Assembly: GCA_963767685.1 (NCBI GenBank)
Contig: CAVYEZ010000018.1
Coordinates: 434,001 to 498,000 of the forward strand
DNA length: 64,000 nucleotides
Source: Trebonia sp963767685
Lineage (GTDB): Bacteria; Actinomycetota; Actinomycetes; Streptosporangiales; Streptosporangiaceae
Direction of reading: 5' to 3'
The stretch's first letter is position 1; every line of letters begins with the position of its first letter. Positions 7,263-16,101 of this stretch are shown in pieces. The notes under the pieces were generated by a model. The model saw only the letters and a program-made list of their open reading frames with translations. It had not been told where the DNA came from and ran no database searches. The translations under genes were made by a program, and so were the position numbers.

Positions 7263-8444
7263 GTGGCGTCTACGCGGGACTGGTTTGAGAGCGTCGCCGA
7301 GGCGCGGCGGCGGGCCCGGCGGCGGCTGCCCCGCCCCGTGTTCATGGCGCTCGAGGCCGGCACGGAGGCGGGCATCACCCGGGCGGACAACCTGGCCGCG
7401 TTCGCGGAGATCAGGTTCGCGCCGCCCCGGCTGGCTGACCTCCCGGCCGGCCGCGACCTGCGCGTCACCGTGCTCGGCACGGAGCTTGACCTGCCGGTGA
7501 TCGCCGCGCCGGTCGGCGCGCAGGCCGTCCACCCGCTCGGCGAGGTGGCCGTCGCCATGGGCACGCGCGACGCGGGGACGGCGATGGGACTGAGCGAGTT
7601 CGCGAGCCAGCCGGCCGCCGCGGTGGCGGCGGTCAACCGGAAGCTGTTCTTCCAGGTGCACTGGTCGGCCGGGCGGGACGTCCTGCTCGAGCGGGCCGAG
7701 ACCGCGCGGGCCGGCGGCGCGACCGCCCTGATCGTCACGCTCGACTGGTCGTTTCCCGGCGGGCGGGACTGGGGCAGCGCCGCGATACCGGAACGGCTGG
7801 ACCTGAAGACGCTCGCCCGGCTCGCCCCCTCCGGCCTCGCCCGGCCCGGCTACCTGATCGACTGGCTTCGCCACGGGGGCCTGCCGGACCTTACGGTGCC
7901 GAACATGGCGCGCCCCGGCGGCCCCGCGCCCGGCTTCTTCGACGCCTACCGCGCGTGGACCGCCGTTCCGCCGCCGACCTGGGCCGACATCGCCTGGCTG
8001 CGCGCCCAGTGGGGCGGCCCGTTCCTGGTCAAGGGGGTCATGCGGCCCGATGACGGGCGGCGGGCGGTCGACGCGGGCGCGACCGCGATCTCCGTCTCCA
8101 ACCACGGCGGCAACAACCTGGACGGCACCCCGGCCGCGATCAGGGCCCTGCCCGCGGTGGCGGCCGCTGTGGGCGGCGACGCCGAGATCCTCCTGGACGG
8201 CGGCGTCCGGCGCGGCGGCGACGTCGTCAAGGCCCTCGCGCTCGGCGCCCGCGCCGTCATGATCGGCCGCCCCTGCCTGTGGGGGCTGGCCGCCGGCGGC
8301 CCGTCCGGCGTCCGCAACGTGTTCGACATCCTCCGCGCTGGCATCGACTCCTCGCTGCTCGCGCTCGGCCGCGAGTCGGTCCGCGACCTGGTCCCCGCCG
8401 ACGTCATCCTCCCCGCCGATTTCACTCGTGGGGTTGGGGAGTAG
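7263..8444 (+). CDS. mftD: MftD-like alpha-hydroxy-acid oxidase (pre-mycofactocin synthase family)
   Basis: A 393-residue FMN-dependent enzyme of the lactate/glycolate oxidase superfamily. The N-terminus (TRDWFESVAEARRRARRRLP), LIVTLDWSFPGGRDWGS, PPPTWADIAWLRAQWGGPF, KGVMRPDDGRRAVDAGATAI, SNHGGNNLDGTPAAIRALP and LLDGGVRRGGDVVKALALG match the mycofactocin MftD pattern rather than generic lactate dehydrogenases. MftD oxidises the cyclised Val-Tyr intermediate to redox-active pre-mycofactocin. No mftA, B, C, E or F is in this window, so it may act with distant genes or have another substrate. An active-site Tyr position usually QVYW reads QVHW here. Starts at GTG 7263. Confidence 0.78.
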   Translation: MASTRDWFESVAEARRRARRRLPRPVFMALEAGTEAGITRADNLAAFAEIRFAPPRLADLPAGRDLRVTVLGTELDLPVIAAPVGAQAVHPLGEVAVAMGTRDAGTAMGLSEFASQPAAAVAAVNRKLFFQVHWSAGRDVLLERAETARAGGATALIVTLDWSFPGGRDWGSAAIPERLDLKTLARLAPSGLARPGYLIDWLRHGGLPDLTVPNMARPGGPAPGFFDAYRAWTAVPPPTWADIAWLRAQWGGPFLVKGVMRPDDGRRAVDAGATAISVSNHGGNNLDGTPAAIRALPAVAAAVGGDAEILLDGGVRRGGDVVKALALGARAVMIGRPCLWGLAAGGPSGVRNVFDILRAGIDSSLLALGRESVRDLVPADVILPADFTRGVGE

Positions 8445-8549
8445 TAAAGCTGTTACTGGGCCCGGAATCGGCCCACGGAAGACAACCGTGTTTCTCGCGC
8501 GGGCGTAGGGTATGGTGCCCGCCGAGCGATTGAAAGGGCGTGCGGACGT

Positions 8550-8888
8550 ATGGATGAAAGCAGGGCACGAGCGCTGCTGCGGGCCGAGCGGGCCGAGGTC
8601 GCCACGCTCCTGCGCCAGACCGAGGAAGAGATCAAGGTCGACCTGGAGCCGCCGGACAGCGCCACCGACTTCGAGGACGAGGCACTCCCGCTAACCGAGG
8701 AAGCGGAGGGCGAGGCGGTCGCCGCGCAGCTCCGCGACCGGCTCGGCGCGATCGACCGGGCGCTCGCCCGGATCGAGGCCGGCACCTACGGGCGCTCGGT
8801 GCTCAGCGGCCAGCCGATCCCGGACGCGCGGCTGGAGGCGGACCCCGCCGCCGAGCTGACCGTGGAGGAGGCCAAGGCCAGCAGGTAA
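8550..8888 (+). CDS. DksA/TraR-like protein lacking zinc-finger cysteines
   Basis: A 112-residue acidic protein with a helical hairpin (RALLRAERAEVATLLRQTEE ... LRDRLGAIDRALARIEAGTY) followed by GRSVLSGQPIPDARLEADPA. In DksA/TraR proteins this last part is GxCxxCGxxIPxxRLEAxP with a four-Cys zinc finger; here both Cys pairs are replaced (RSVLSG, then no CxxC near the end). Canonical DksA binds the RNA polymerase secondary channel. Whether this Cys-less form still does is unknown. Confidence 0.72.
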   Translation: MDESRARALLRAERAEVATLLRQTEEEIKVDLEPPDSATDFEDEALPLTEEAEGEAVAAQLRDRLGAIDRALARIEAGTYGRSVLSGQPIPDARLEADPAAELTVEEAKASR

Positions 8889-8895
8889 CCGCCGG

Positions 8896-11268
8896 TCAGC
8901 CGGGCGGCTGCGAACGGCCGGTGATCCAGGCGGCGATCTGCGCGCGGGACCGGAAGCCGAGCTTCGCCATGATGTTGGCGACGTGCCTGGCGACGGTGGC
9001 CGGGCTGATCACCAGCTCCGCGGCGATGGCCTTGTTGCTCCGCCCGCGCGCGACCAGCCGGGCGATCTCCAGCTCCCGCGGGGTGAGCCCGTCGGGCGGC
9101 GCGGCCGGCGCGGCGTCGCCCGCCGAGCCCGCGCCAGGGTCGCGAAGACCCGGGCGCGGGCTCGGCCGGGCTTGCCCGATCGCCAGGTCGATGGCGGCCT
9201 CGGGGGACAGGGCCAGCCCGCGCGCCCAGAGCAGCGCGGCCGCGCCCTCGTCATGACGACGGATGGCGTCGAGGTAGCGGTCGGCGCGACCGGCGGGCAG
9301 CGGCGGCAGGCCGGAGGTGGCGCGCAGCCCCGCGGACGCCGCCGCCAGCATCACCGCCCGCTCGGCGGCGCCCTCGGTGGCGGCGAGCGCGGCGCACGAC
9401 TCGAGGCCGCGCGCCATCCCGATGTGCGTGCCGATGTCCCGGCTGAGCCGCAGGCTCTCCGCCAGGTACTCCCTGGCGCCCTCGAGGTCGCCGAGGTCGA
9501 GCGCCACCCGGCCGAGGCCGGACAGGCAGCGGGCTAGCTCAGGGCGGTCGCCGATCTCCCGCAGGTAGCCGAGGGCGCCCGCGTACATGTCCCTGGCCCC
9601 GTCGCGGTCACCGCACATCCGGGCGAGGTCGCCAAGGCCGAGCTGAGCGCGGGCGACGCCCCACCCGTGGTCGATCGAGCGCATGACCGTGACCGACGCC
9701 CGGGCCAGCTCGCCCGCGTCGCGGATGTTCCCCCGCAGCGCGGCGACCGCGGCCCGGATGCCGAGCGCCCAGCCCACGTTCCAGCCGTCGTCCGCGACCT
9801 CGGCGATCGCCGTCGCCTCGCGGCCGAGCGTCTCCGCCTCGTCGGGGCGGCCCGTGTGCACGGCGATCTCGCTCAGCAGGTTCAGGCCCGCCGCCGTCCA
9901 GAACGCGTCACCCGCGGCCCGGCACAGGTCCAGCCCCGCCCGCGCGCCCGGCTCGGCGCCGGGCGGGTCGACCGACATGGACAGCTGCGCGCGCCCGATG
10001 AGCGCCTGCCCCCTGATCTGGTGGTCCACGGCGGCCGCCGCGGGCAGGGCGAGGAAGGCGTCCACCCACTCGCAGCCGAGCGCGAACTCGCCCCGCACGA
10101 GCATGCACGGCCGGATCGCCGTGCAGAGCCGCAGCCCGGTCGCGACGTCGCCCTCGGCCAGGCACTCGCCCAGCACCAGCCAGACGTTGCCCGCGTCCAC
10201 GTCGTACCGGCGGAACACGTCGACCCGGTCCCGCCAGGGCGCGGGCACGAGCGCCATGCCCACCGCGAAGTTCCGTTCCGCGACCGCCAGCGTGTGGTCG
10301 CGGAAGCGGTGCTGGGTCGGCGTCACCTCGCCGGCCAGGGCCAGCTTCTCCGCCGCGTACTCGCGGATCGTGTCCAGCATCCGGAACCTGGCCTGGCCGA
10401 GCGCCTCGGGCTCGCGCACCACCAGGGACTTGTCGACGAGCGCGGCCACCGTGTCGAGAATGGCCGACCCGGGCACCAGCTCGTCCGTGCACACCTGCTC
10501 GGCCATCTCCAGCGTCCAGCCCGCGAAGACAGAAAGCCGCCGCAGCAGCGCCTGCTCGCGCGCGGTCAGCAGGTCGTGGCTCCAGTCAATCGCGGCCCGC
10601 AGCGTCTGCTGCCGCGGTGCCGCCGCCCGGTCGCCGGTGGTCAGCAGCGCGAACCGGTCGGCGACCCGCGTCCGGATCTGCTCCACGGACAGCGCGCGGA
10701 CCCGGGCGGCGGCCAGTTCGATGCCGAGCGGTATGCCGTCGAGCGACCGGCAGATCGCCGCCACCGCGTCCGCGTTGGCCGGGGTCAGCGCGAACCCGGG
10801 AGCGATCGCCGCCGCCCGGTCGGTGAACAGCCGGACGGCCTCCGCCACCGCCCCGCCGGCCGCCGCGATGGCCAGCGGCGGGACCTGCCAGATGGTCTCG
10901 CCGGCGACGCGCAGCGGCTCGCGGCTGGTGGCGACCAGCGACAGGTCGGGCGCGGCGGCGAGCAGCCGGTGGCACAGCCGGGCGCAGGCCTCGAGGAGAT
11001 GCTCGCAGTTGTCGAACGCGAGCAGCATGACGCGCGGGCTCAGCGCGGCCGCGAGCGTTTCCAGGAGCGGTCGCTCCTTCTCCTCGGTCACGCCGACCAC
11101 GGACGCCACCCGCGCCACCACGAGATCGGGTTCGCGCAGGTCCGCCAGCTCGATGTACCGCACCCCGTCGGGGAAATCGTCGGCCAGCACGCCGAGCGCG
11201 CGCAGCGCGAGCCGGGTCTTGCCGATGCCGCCGGGGCCGGTCAGGGTCACCATCCGCGTCGCGCCCAC
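8896..11268 (-). CDS. Large ATPase/TPR transcriptional regulator with LuxR-type HTH
   Basis: At least 790 residues: an NB-ARC/AAA-like ATPase at the N-terminus (Walker A GPGGIGKT, then VMLLAFDNCEHLLEAC and SLVATSREPLRVAGE), a long helical TPR-like middle, and a C-terminal LuxR HTH (LTPRELEIARLVARGRSNKA, ISPATVARHVANIMAKL). Such proteins regulate secondary metabolism or stress genes; the target here is unknown. The first canonical start is GTG 11268, but the conserved leader LPAEPNSFVGRERELDELRK is encoded in frame upstream, after ATA 11341-11343 with GAGG 7 nt before it. There is no ATG, GTG or TTG between that codon and the upstream stop, so the true start may be ATA, CTG 11331 or a mutated ATG. 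Confidence 0.82.
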   Translation of the reverse strand: MGATRMVTLTGPGGIGKTRLALRALGVLADDFPDGVRYIELADLREPDLVVARVASVVGVTEEKERPLLETLAAALSPRVMLLAFDNCEHLLEACARLCHRLLAAAPDLSLVATSREPLRVAGETIWQVPPLAIAAAGGAVAEAVRLFTDRAAAIAPGFALTPANADAVAAICRSLDGIPLGIELAAARVRALSVEQIRTRVADRFALLTTGDRAAAPRQQTLRAAIDWSHDLLTAREQALLRRLSVFAGWTLEMAEQVCTDELVPGSAILDTVAALVDKSLVVREPEALGQARFRMLDTIREYAAEKLALAGEVTPTQHRFRDHTLAVAERNFAVGMALVPAPWRDRVDVFRRYDVDAGNVWLVLGECLAEGDVATGLRLCTAIRPCMLVRGEFALGCEWVDAFLALPAAAAVDHQIRGQALIGRAQLSMSVDPPGAEPGARAGLDLCRAAGDAFWTAAGLNLLSEIAVHTGRPDEAETLGREATAIAEVADDGWNVGWALGIRAAVAALRGNIRDAGELARASVTVMRSIDHGWGVARAQLGLGDLARMCGDRDGARDMYAGALGYLREIGDRPELARCLSGLGRVALDLGDLEGAREYLAESLRLSRDIGTHIGMARGLESCAALAATEGAAERAVMLAAASAGLRATSGLPPLPAGRADRYLDAIRRHDEGAAALLWARGLALSPEAAIDLAIGQARPSPRPGLRDPGAGSAGDAAPAAPPDGLTPRELEIARLVARGRSNKAIAAELVISPATVARHVANIMAKLGFRSRAQIAAWITGRSQPPG

Positions 11269-11343
11269 GAGCTTTCGCAGCTCGTCGAGCTCGCGCTCAC
11301 GGCCGACGAAGCTGTTGGGCTCGGCTGGCAGATGTGACCTTAT

Positions 11344-11800
11344 GTCGGTACCTCGATCCGAAGCCGGGACAGCCGGTGCCCCAGTGGCGGATGGGATCGC
11401 ATCTGCATACCGGCTTACATATTTCAGATGATGCGACGCGATGGCCTTTCAGTTTAACCTCTTTGCTAGTTGGGCACCCGAGAGCTTCACTTTTGCCTGC
11501 CCGTTGCGACGGGCATCGCTGAGATGTGTGGGCTCGGCGGCATGCCGTGGGTGCCCCGCCGCGGCCGGTTTTGTGAGGGGACCGCTCGCGACGCAACAAG
11601 GATCCGGTCGCCGTGGCCGCACCATTTTGGGGGGGATGCGACGCGCGTCCCCGGCTCGTGGAGCCGGAGGCGTTCGCCGCAGGGAGAGGCCACGGCGGCC
11701 GGCACTTGGCAGGCCGCCAATCGTCAAGGCACTGGCGGTCCAAGGCACGGGCCCGCCAAAGCACGGGCCCGCCAAGCACGGGCCCGTAAGGCACCGGCAC
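11344..11800. other. 457-bp intergenic region with a short tandem repeat
   Basis: No gene is supported. Near its right end, GCACGGGCCCGCCAA starts at 11745 and 11761 and a variant (GCACGGGCCCGTAAG) at 11776. Each copy holds the palindrome CGGGCCCG and lies just after the stop of the minus-strand kinase gene, so the cluster could act as a transcript end or stability element. Confidence 0.5.
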
Positions 11801-12793
11801 TCACGGCCCGGGCCGGTAGCAGGCCCGCAGCCGCAGCTTCGGCGCGGTGAGCGCGCCCACGTAATCCAGCCCGAGCAGCGCCGCGCCCGCCACCGGCGGC
11901 ACGTCAAGCACCCGCGCGACCGCACCGGGCGCGGCCGTCGCGAGGTGCCGGTCCACCGCCGCGAGCAGCAGCGGATCGCGCGACTCGAGCACGCCGCCGC
12001 CGAGCACGACGGTTACCCCGGCGTGGGTCATCCCGATTTGCCGCATCGCGGCCGCGGCCATCACGGCGACCTCCGCCGCCTGCCGGTCCACCAGTGACCG
12101 GGCGACCGGGTCGCCGTCCGCCGCCACCGCGAAGAGAACCGAGGTGAGCTGGATCAGCTCGGCCTCGCCGAGGGCCTCCTTGTGCACGGCGACGGCCACG
12201 TCGCGAATCGAGGCCAGGCCGAAGTGGTCCGCCGCCGCGGCGCCGAGCCCGGTCGCCGGGCCCCGGCCGTCCCAGCCGCGCATGGCGTGCCACATGACCG
12301 CCTGGGCCAGCCCGAGGCCGCCGCCCCAGTCCCCGCTCATCGTGCCGTGGGCCAGGTAGCGGGCGGTCGTGCCATCTGGGGCGACCGCGACGCAGTTGAT
12401 CCCGGCGCCGCAGGTCACGGCCACTCCGAAGGGAGCGTCAGCTCCACCGCGAAGGATCGCGAACGTGTCGTTCATCGCTACCGCCGATTCCGACCAGCCG
12501 CCCGAGGCGAGTGCGGCCGTGAGCGCCGCCTCCTCCTCGGGCAGGTCGGCGCCCGCCAGGCACGCGGAGATGTGTGGGGCGACGAGGTCGGCGCCGTCGG
12601 TGCCGGCCTTCTCCGCCACCATCCGGATCATGTCGGCCAGCCGGCTCAAGGCGCCGTCGATGCCGTAGTCCTCGTGGGACGCGCCCGGACCGCGCAGCGA
12701 GGCGAGCACCGTCCCGTCCCAGCCGACGAGGGCCAGGTCCGTCTTGCTGTTGCCGCCGTCGATCGCGAGCACCGCGGCCTCGCCGTCAGCCAA
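11801..12793 (-). CDS. BadF/BadG/NAGK-type sugar kinase
   Basis: A 330-residue ASKHA-fold kinase most similar to N-acetylglucosamine kinases. The phosphate-1 loop is LAIDGGNSKTDLALV near residue 10; VTCGAGINCVAV, LAHGTMSGDWGGGLGLA and VVLGGGVLES follow as the other nucleotide and sugar motifs. It is the last gene of the binding protein-transporter-GH4 operon, 23 bp after GH4, and probably phosphorylates the imported sugar or a released monosaccharide with ATP. Glucosamine-type and glucose-type substrates cannot be told apart here. Confidence 0.83.
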   Translation of the reverse strand: MADGEAAVLAIDGGNSKTDLALVGWDGTVLASLRGPGASHEDYGIDGALSRLADMIRMVAEKAGTDGADLVAPHISACLAGADLPEEEAALTAALASGGWSESAVAMNDTFAILRGGADAPFGVAVTCGAGINCVAVAPDGTTARYLAHGTMSGDWGGGLGLAQAVMWHAMRGWDGRGPATGLGAAAADHFGLASIRDVAVAVHKEALGEAELIQLTSVLFAVAADGDPVARSLVDRQAAEVAVMAAAAMRQIGMTHAGVTVVLGGGVLESRDPLLLAAVDRHLATAAPGAVARVLDVPPVAGAALLGLDYVGALTAPKLRLRACYRPGP

Positions 12794-12816
12794 AGATTCC
12801 TCCAGTCACGTCTGGC

Positions 12817-14066
12817 TCATGCCCAAGAAAGGAACCGCGCGTTCTCCGCGATCAGCCGGTCGGCCATCTTCTCCGCCAGGTCGTACTGCCCGATCAGCGG
12901 GTGCGCGAGCAGCGCGGCCACCACCTGCCCGCGGCCACCGCGCAGCGCCGCGGCCACCGCGAGTTCCTCGTACGCCGACATGTGCCCGACGAGCCCGCGC
13001 GGCAGCGGCCCGAGCGGCGCGGTGGGGACCGGCGCCGGCCCGGCCGCACCGATCACCGCGGGCACCTCGATGACCGCCTCGTCGGCGAGGAAGTCGAACG
13101 TGCTGCCGTTGCGCACGTTGACCACCTGCACGTCGCCGGCATCGCCGAGTAGGGAGGCGAGCAGCGCGACCGCGGCCTCCGAGTAGAACGCGCCGCCCCG
13201 CTGGCCGAGCAGCTCCGGCTTCCGGTCGAGTGCCGGGTCCGCGTACAGGCGCAGCAGCTCGGCCTCGATCGCCGCGACCGCGGCGGCCCGCGTCCCCTCC
13301 TTCCGCTGCTCCGCCACGACGGAATCGTGCAGGTAGTAGTACCGCAGGTAGTAAGAAGGAACAAAGGAGTAGGCAGCCAGAACGGATTCGGGTGACTGCA
13401 CGTGGGCCGCGATTTCCGCGCGGTGGCCGGCGAGCAGTTCTGGCAGCACGTCGGTGCCGTCGACGCGCACCGCGCGTTCCCAGGTGAGGTGGTTCAGCCC
13501 CACGTGGTCGAGCGACACGGACTCGGGGGCGACGCCGAGCAGCGACGCGAAGTACCGCTGCAGCCCGATCGCCACGTTGCACAGCCCCACCGCGCGGTGC
13601 CCCGCGTCGAGCAGCGCCCGGGTGACCATGCCGACCGGGTTGGTGAAGTCGATAAGCCACGCGCCCGGCGCGGCCCGCCGCCGCGCGACCTCGGCGATCT
13701 CGAGGACGAGGGGTATGGTGCGCAGCGCCTTGGCGAGCCCGCCGGCCCCGTCGTCTCCTGCCCGACGCAGCAGAAGTCGAGCGGCCAGGTCTCGTCCCGG
13801 TCCCGCGCGGCCTGCCCGCCGACCCGGAGCTGGATGAGCACCGCGGCCGCGCCGTCGATCCCGTCCTCCTGGTCGTTGGTCCACCGCACGGTCGCCTGGT
13901 GCCCGTGCGCTCGCATGATCCGCGCCGACACCGGCCCGACCACGGCCAGCCGGGCCTCGTCCGGGTCCACCAGGACCAGCTCGGTGACCTGGGGCGCGAG
14001 CCGGCCGAGCCCGTCCGCGAGCTCCGGGGTATAGGTCGATCCACCGCCGATAACCGCAAGCTTCAC
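12817..14066 (-). pseudogene. GH4 6-phospho-beta-glucosidase, single frameshift
   Basis: Two overlapping frames join into one 416-residue family GH4 enzyme, NAD- and metal-dependent. The first frame starts MKLAVIGGGSTYTPELADG (Rossmann loop) and runs to CVGQETTG; the second continues AGGLAKALRTIPLVLEIAEV, FTNPVGMVTRALLDAGHRAV, GLCNVAIG (metal Cys) and DHVGLNHLTW. They join at CCCC 13746-13749 (GGGG on the coding strand): one extra G would restore the frame and a total length divisible by three. Everything else looks intact, so it is either a very recent inactivation, a sequencing error in a homopolymer, or slippage. The start overlaps the transporter ATPase stop by 4 bp. Confidence 0.85.
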
Positions 14067-15097
14067 GAGAACGCCTTTACTTCCGCGCCGGTCTGGGCGA
14101 CGTGGCAGGCCACCTCGCCCGCGCCAAGGGGCTTCGGCTCCGGGGTGACCGTTCCGCAGATCTCAATCGCGACCGGGCAGCGGGGCTGGAACCGGCAGCC
14201 GGGCTTGGGGTCGATCACCTTGGGGGGCTCGCCGCGCTCGCCGGTGGCCGCGGCCAGGGCCTCCTGGCCGGGCGGTGGCGCCTTCGGGTCGGGCACCGCC
14301 GACAGCAGCAGCTGGGTGTAGGGGTGCCGCGGCGCCGCGAGCACGTCCTCGATCGGCCCCGCCTCCGCGACCTGGCCCGCGTACATCACGATCAGCCGGT
14401 CCGCGACGTAACGGGCGCTGGCGATGTCGTGCGTGATGTAGAGGATCGAGACGCCTTCCTCGTCGCGCAGCTTCGCCATCAGGTTCAGCAGGCCGATCCT
14501 GATCGAGGTGTCGAGCATGGACACCGGCTCGTCGGCGAGGATCAGCCGCGGCCTGGTGGCGAGCGCCTGGGCGAACCCGACGCGCTGCCGCTGCCCGCCG
14601 CTCAGCTCGTGCGGATAGCGGTCGAGCATGGCCGCGCCGAGTCCCACCACGTCGAACACCCGCGCGGCCTCGGCCCGCCGCTCGCCGGCGGACAGCTCGG
14701 TCCGGTGCAGCTTGAGCGCGCGCAGCACGCCGTGCGAGACCCGGAACACCGGGTTGAGCGAGCTGAACGGGTCCTGGAACACCATCGGCACCTGGCCGCT
14801 GTACCGCAGGCCGGCGCGCCGGGACCGCAGGGAGGAAAGCGACTTGCCGTTGCCGGCCTCATCGAAGTAGGTGACCGTGCCGCTTGACGGCCGGTACACC
14901 CGGGCGAGCAGCCGCGCCACCGTCGACTTGCCGCTGCCGCTCTCCCCGGCGAGGGCGACGATCTCCCGGTCGCCGATGCTGAACGACACGTCGTCCACGG
15001 CGTGCAAGGTGCCGCCCGCGAGCGCGCCGCCGATCTTGAAGTGCCGGGTCAGGTGGTCGGCTCTGAGAAGTTCGGTGACCGCGGGCAGTTCCGTCAC
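14063..15097 (-). CDS. Oligopeptide/oligosaccharide ABC transporter ATP-binding protein (OppF type)
   Basis: A 344-residue ATPase: Walker A GESGSGKST, signature LSGGQRQRVGFAQALA, Walker B LILADEP, H-loop THD, and the Opp/Dpp C-terminal CxF-x3-CPVAIEIC region. It powers import with the paired ATPase and two permeases upstream in the operon. The long frame from 15265 is not needed: GTG 15097 overlaps the preceding stop as GTGA (15094-15097), which indicates translational coupling and gives the usual N-terminus TELLRADHLTRHFKIGG. Confidence 0.9.
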   Translation of the reverse strand: MTELPAVTELLRADHLTRHFKIGGALAGGTLHAVDDVSFSIGDREIVALAGESGSGKSTVARLLARVYRPSSGTVTYFDEAGNGKSLSSLRSRRAGLRYSGQVPMVFQDPFSSLNPVFRVSHGVLRALKLHRTELSAGERRAEAARVFDVVGLGAAMLDRYPHELSGGQRQRVGFAQALATRPRLILADEPVSMLDTSIRIGLLNLMAKLRDEEGVSILYITHDIASARYVADRLIVMYAGQVAEAGPIEDVLAAPRHPYTQLLLSAVPDPKAPPPGQEALAAATGERGEPPKVIDPKPGCRFQPRCPVAIEICGTVTPEPKPLGAGEVACHVAQTGAEVKAFS

Positions 15098-16101
15098 TGT
15101 GCCGTCTCCTTCGCCTGTCCTGGCGCCTGGTCGGCGCGCGTCGCTTTCACCGAGGCCGGGTCGTACAGCAGGCACCGGACGCTCACGCCCTCGCGGTCGA
15201 GAAGCGCCGGCTCGGTCGTCTCGCACTCCGGCAGTTTCGATGGGCAGCGGGGAGCAAACCGGCATCCGTTCGGGATGATCGAAAGGTCGGGCGGCGCGCC
15301 GGGGATCCCCTGCAGCGGGACCTTGGCCCCCCTGATGCTTGGGAAGGCCTCGAGCAGCCCGCGCGAGTAGGGGTGCAGCGGGTTGTCGAATATCCGCCTG
15401 GTCGGGCCGGCTTCGGCGAGCTGCCCGGCGTACATCACCAGCAGCCGGTCGGAGTAGTGACTGACCAGCGACATGTCGTGGGTGACGAAGATGACCGCGA
15501 AGCCGATCTCCCGTTGCAGCTCCTTGATCTGCGTCATCAGCGAGCGCTGGGCGACCACGTCGAGCGCCGAGGTGGGCTCGTCCATGATCACCAGGTCCGG
15601 GGTGAACAGCAGCGCCATCGCGATCATGGCCCGCTGCCGCATCCCGCCGGACAGCTGGTGCGGGTAGCTCTTCAGGTGCACCGGGTCGATCCCGACCAGC
15701 CGCAGCACCTCGGCGGACCGCTCGGCGACGGTTTTGCGCGAGGTCACGCCGTGCGCGCGGAGCGCGTCGGCGAACTGCGCGCCGACCGACATGACCGGGT
15801 TGAGCGCGTTCATCGCGGACTGCATCACGACCGACAGGTTCTGCCAGCGGATCGCGTTGAGCCGTCGCCCGGACAGCGCGACCAGGTCCTGGCCGCGGAA
15901 CATGACCGAGCCCGCGGTGACCGCGGCGGGCGGTGAGAGCAACTGGGCGATGGCGAACAGCAGCGTCGACTTGCCGCAGCCCGACTCGCCGACGATGCCG
16001 ACGAATTCGCCGGCGTCCACATGGAACGACACGTCGTCGACCGCGCGCACCGGGTTCTTGCCTGTCGCATACTCGACGGTCAGGCCGGATACTTCAAGCA
16101 C
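15094..16101 (-). CDS. Oligopeptide/oligosaccharide ABC transporter ATP-binding protein (OppD type)
   Basis: A 335-residue ATPase with Walker A GESGCGKST, signature LSGGMRQRAMIAMALL, Walker B LVIMDEPTSALD, H-loop THD and the OppD C-terminal cysteine segment CRFAPRCPSKLPEC. It partners with the OppF-type ATPase that overlaps it by 4 bp downstream. Starts at GTG 16101 and overlaps the upstream permease stop by 8 bp, consistent with one cotranscribed unit. Confidence 0.9.
   Translation of the reverse strand: MLEVSGLTVEYATGKNPVRAVDDVSFHVDAGEFVGIVGESGCGKSTLLFAIAQLLSPPAAVTAGSVMFRGQDLVALSGRRLNAIRWQNLSVVMQSAMNALNPVMSVGAQFADALRAHGVTSRKTVAERSAEVLRLVGIDPVHLKSYPHQLSGGMRQRAMIAMALLFTPDLVIMDEPTSALDVVAQRSLMTQIKELQREIGFAVIFVTHDMSLVSHYSDRLLVMYAGQLAEAGPTRRIFDNPLHPYSRGLLEAFPSIRGAKVPLQGIPGAPPDLSIIPNGCRFAPRCPSKLPECETTEPALLDREGVSVRCLLYDPASVKATRADQAPGQAKETAQ

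Noticed and set aside
9667..11431. Long plus-strand frames (556 and 582 codons) opposite the LuxR-type regulator
   Set aside because: Arg/Pro/Ser-rich shadows; the minus frame has Walker A, TPR-like and LuxR motifs.
15098..15265. 56-codon N-terminal extension of the OppF-type ATPase
   Set aside because: It overlaps the OppD-type gene and lacks family similarity; the GTGA overlap at 15094-15097 is the natural start.
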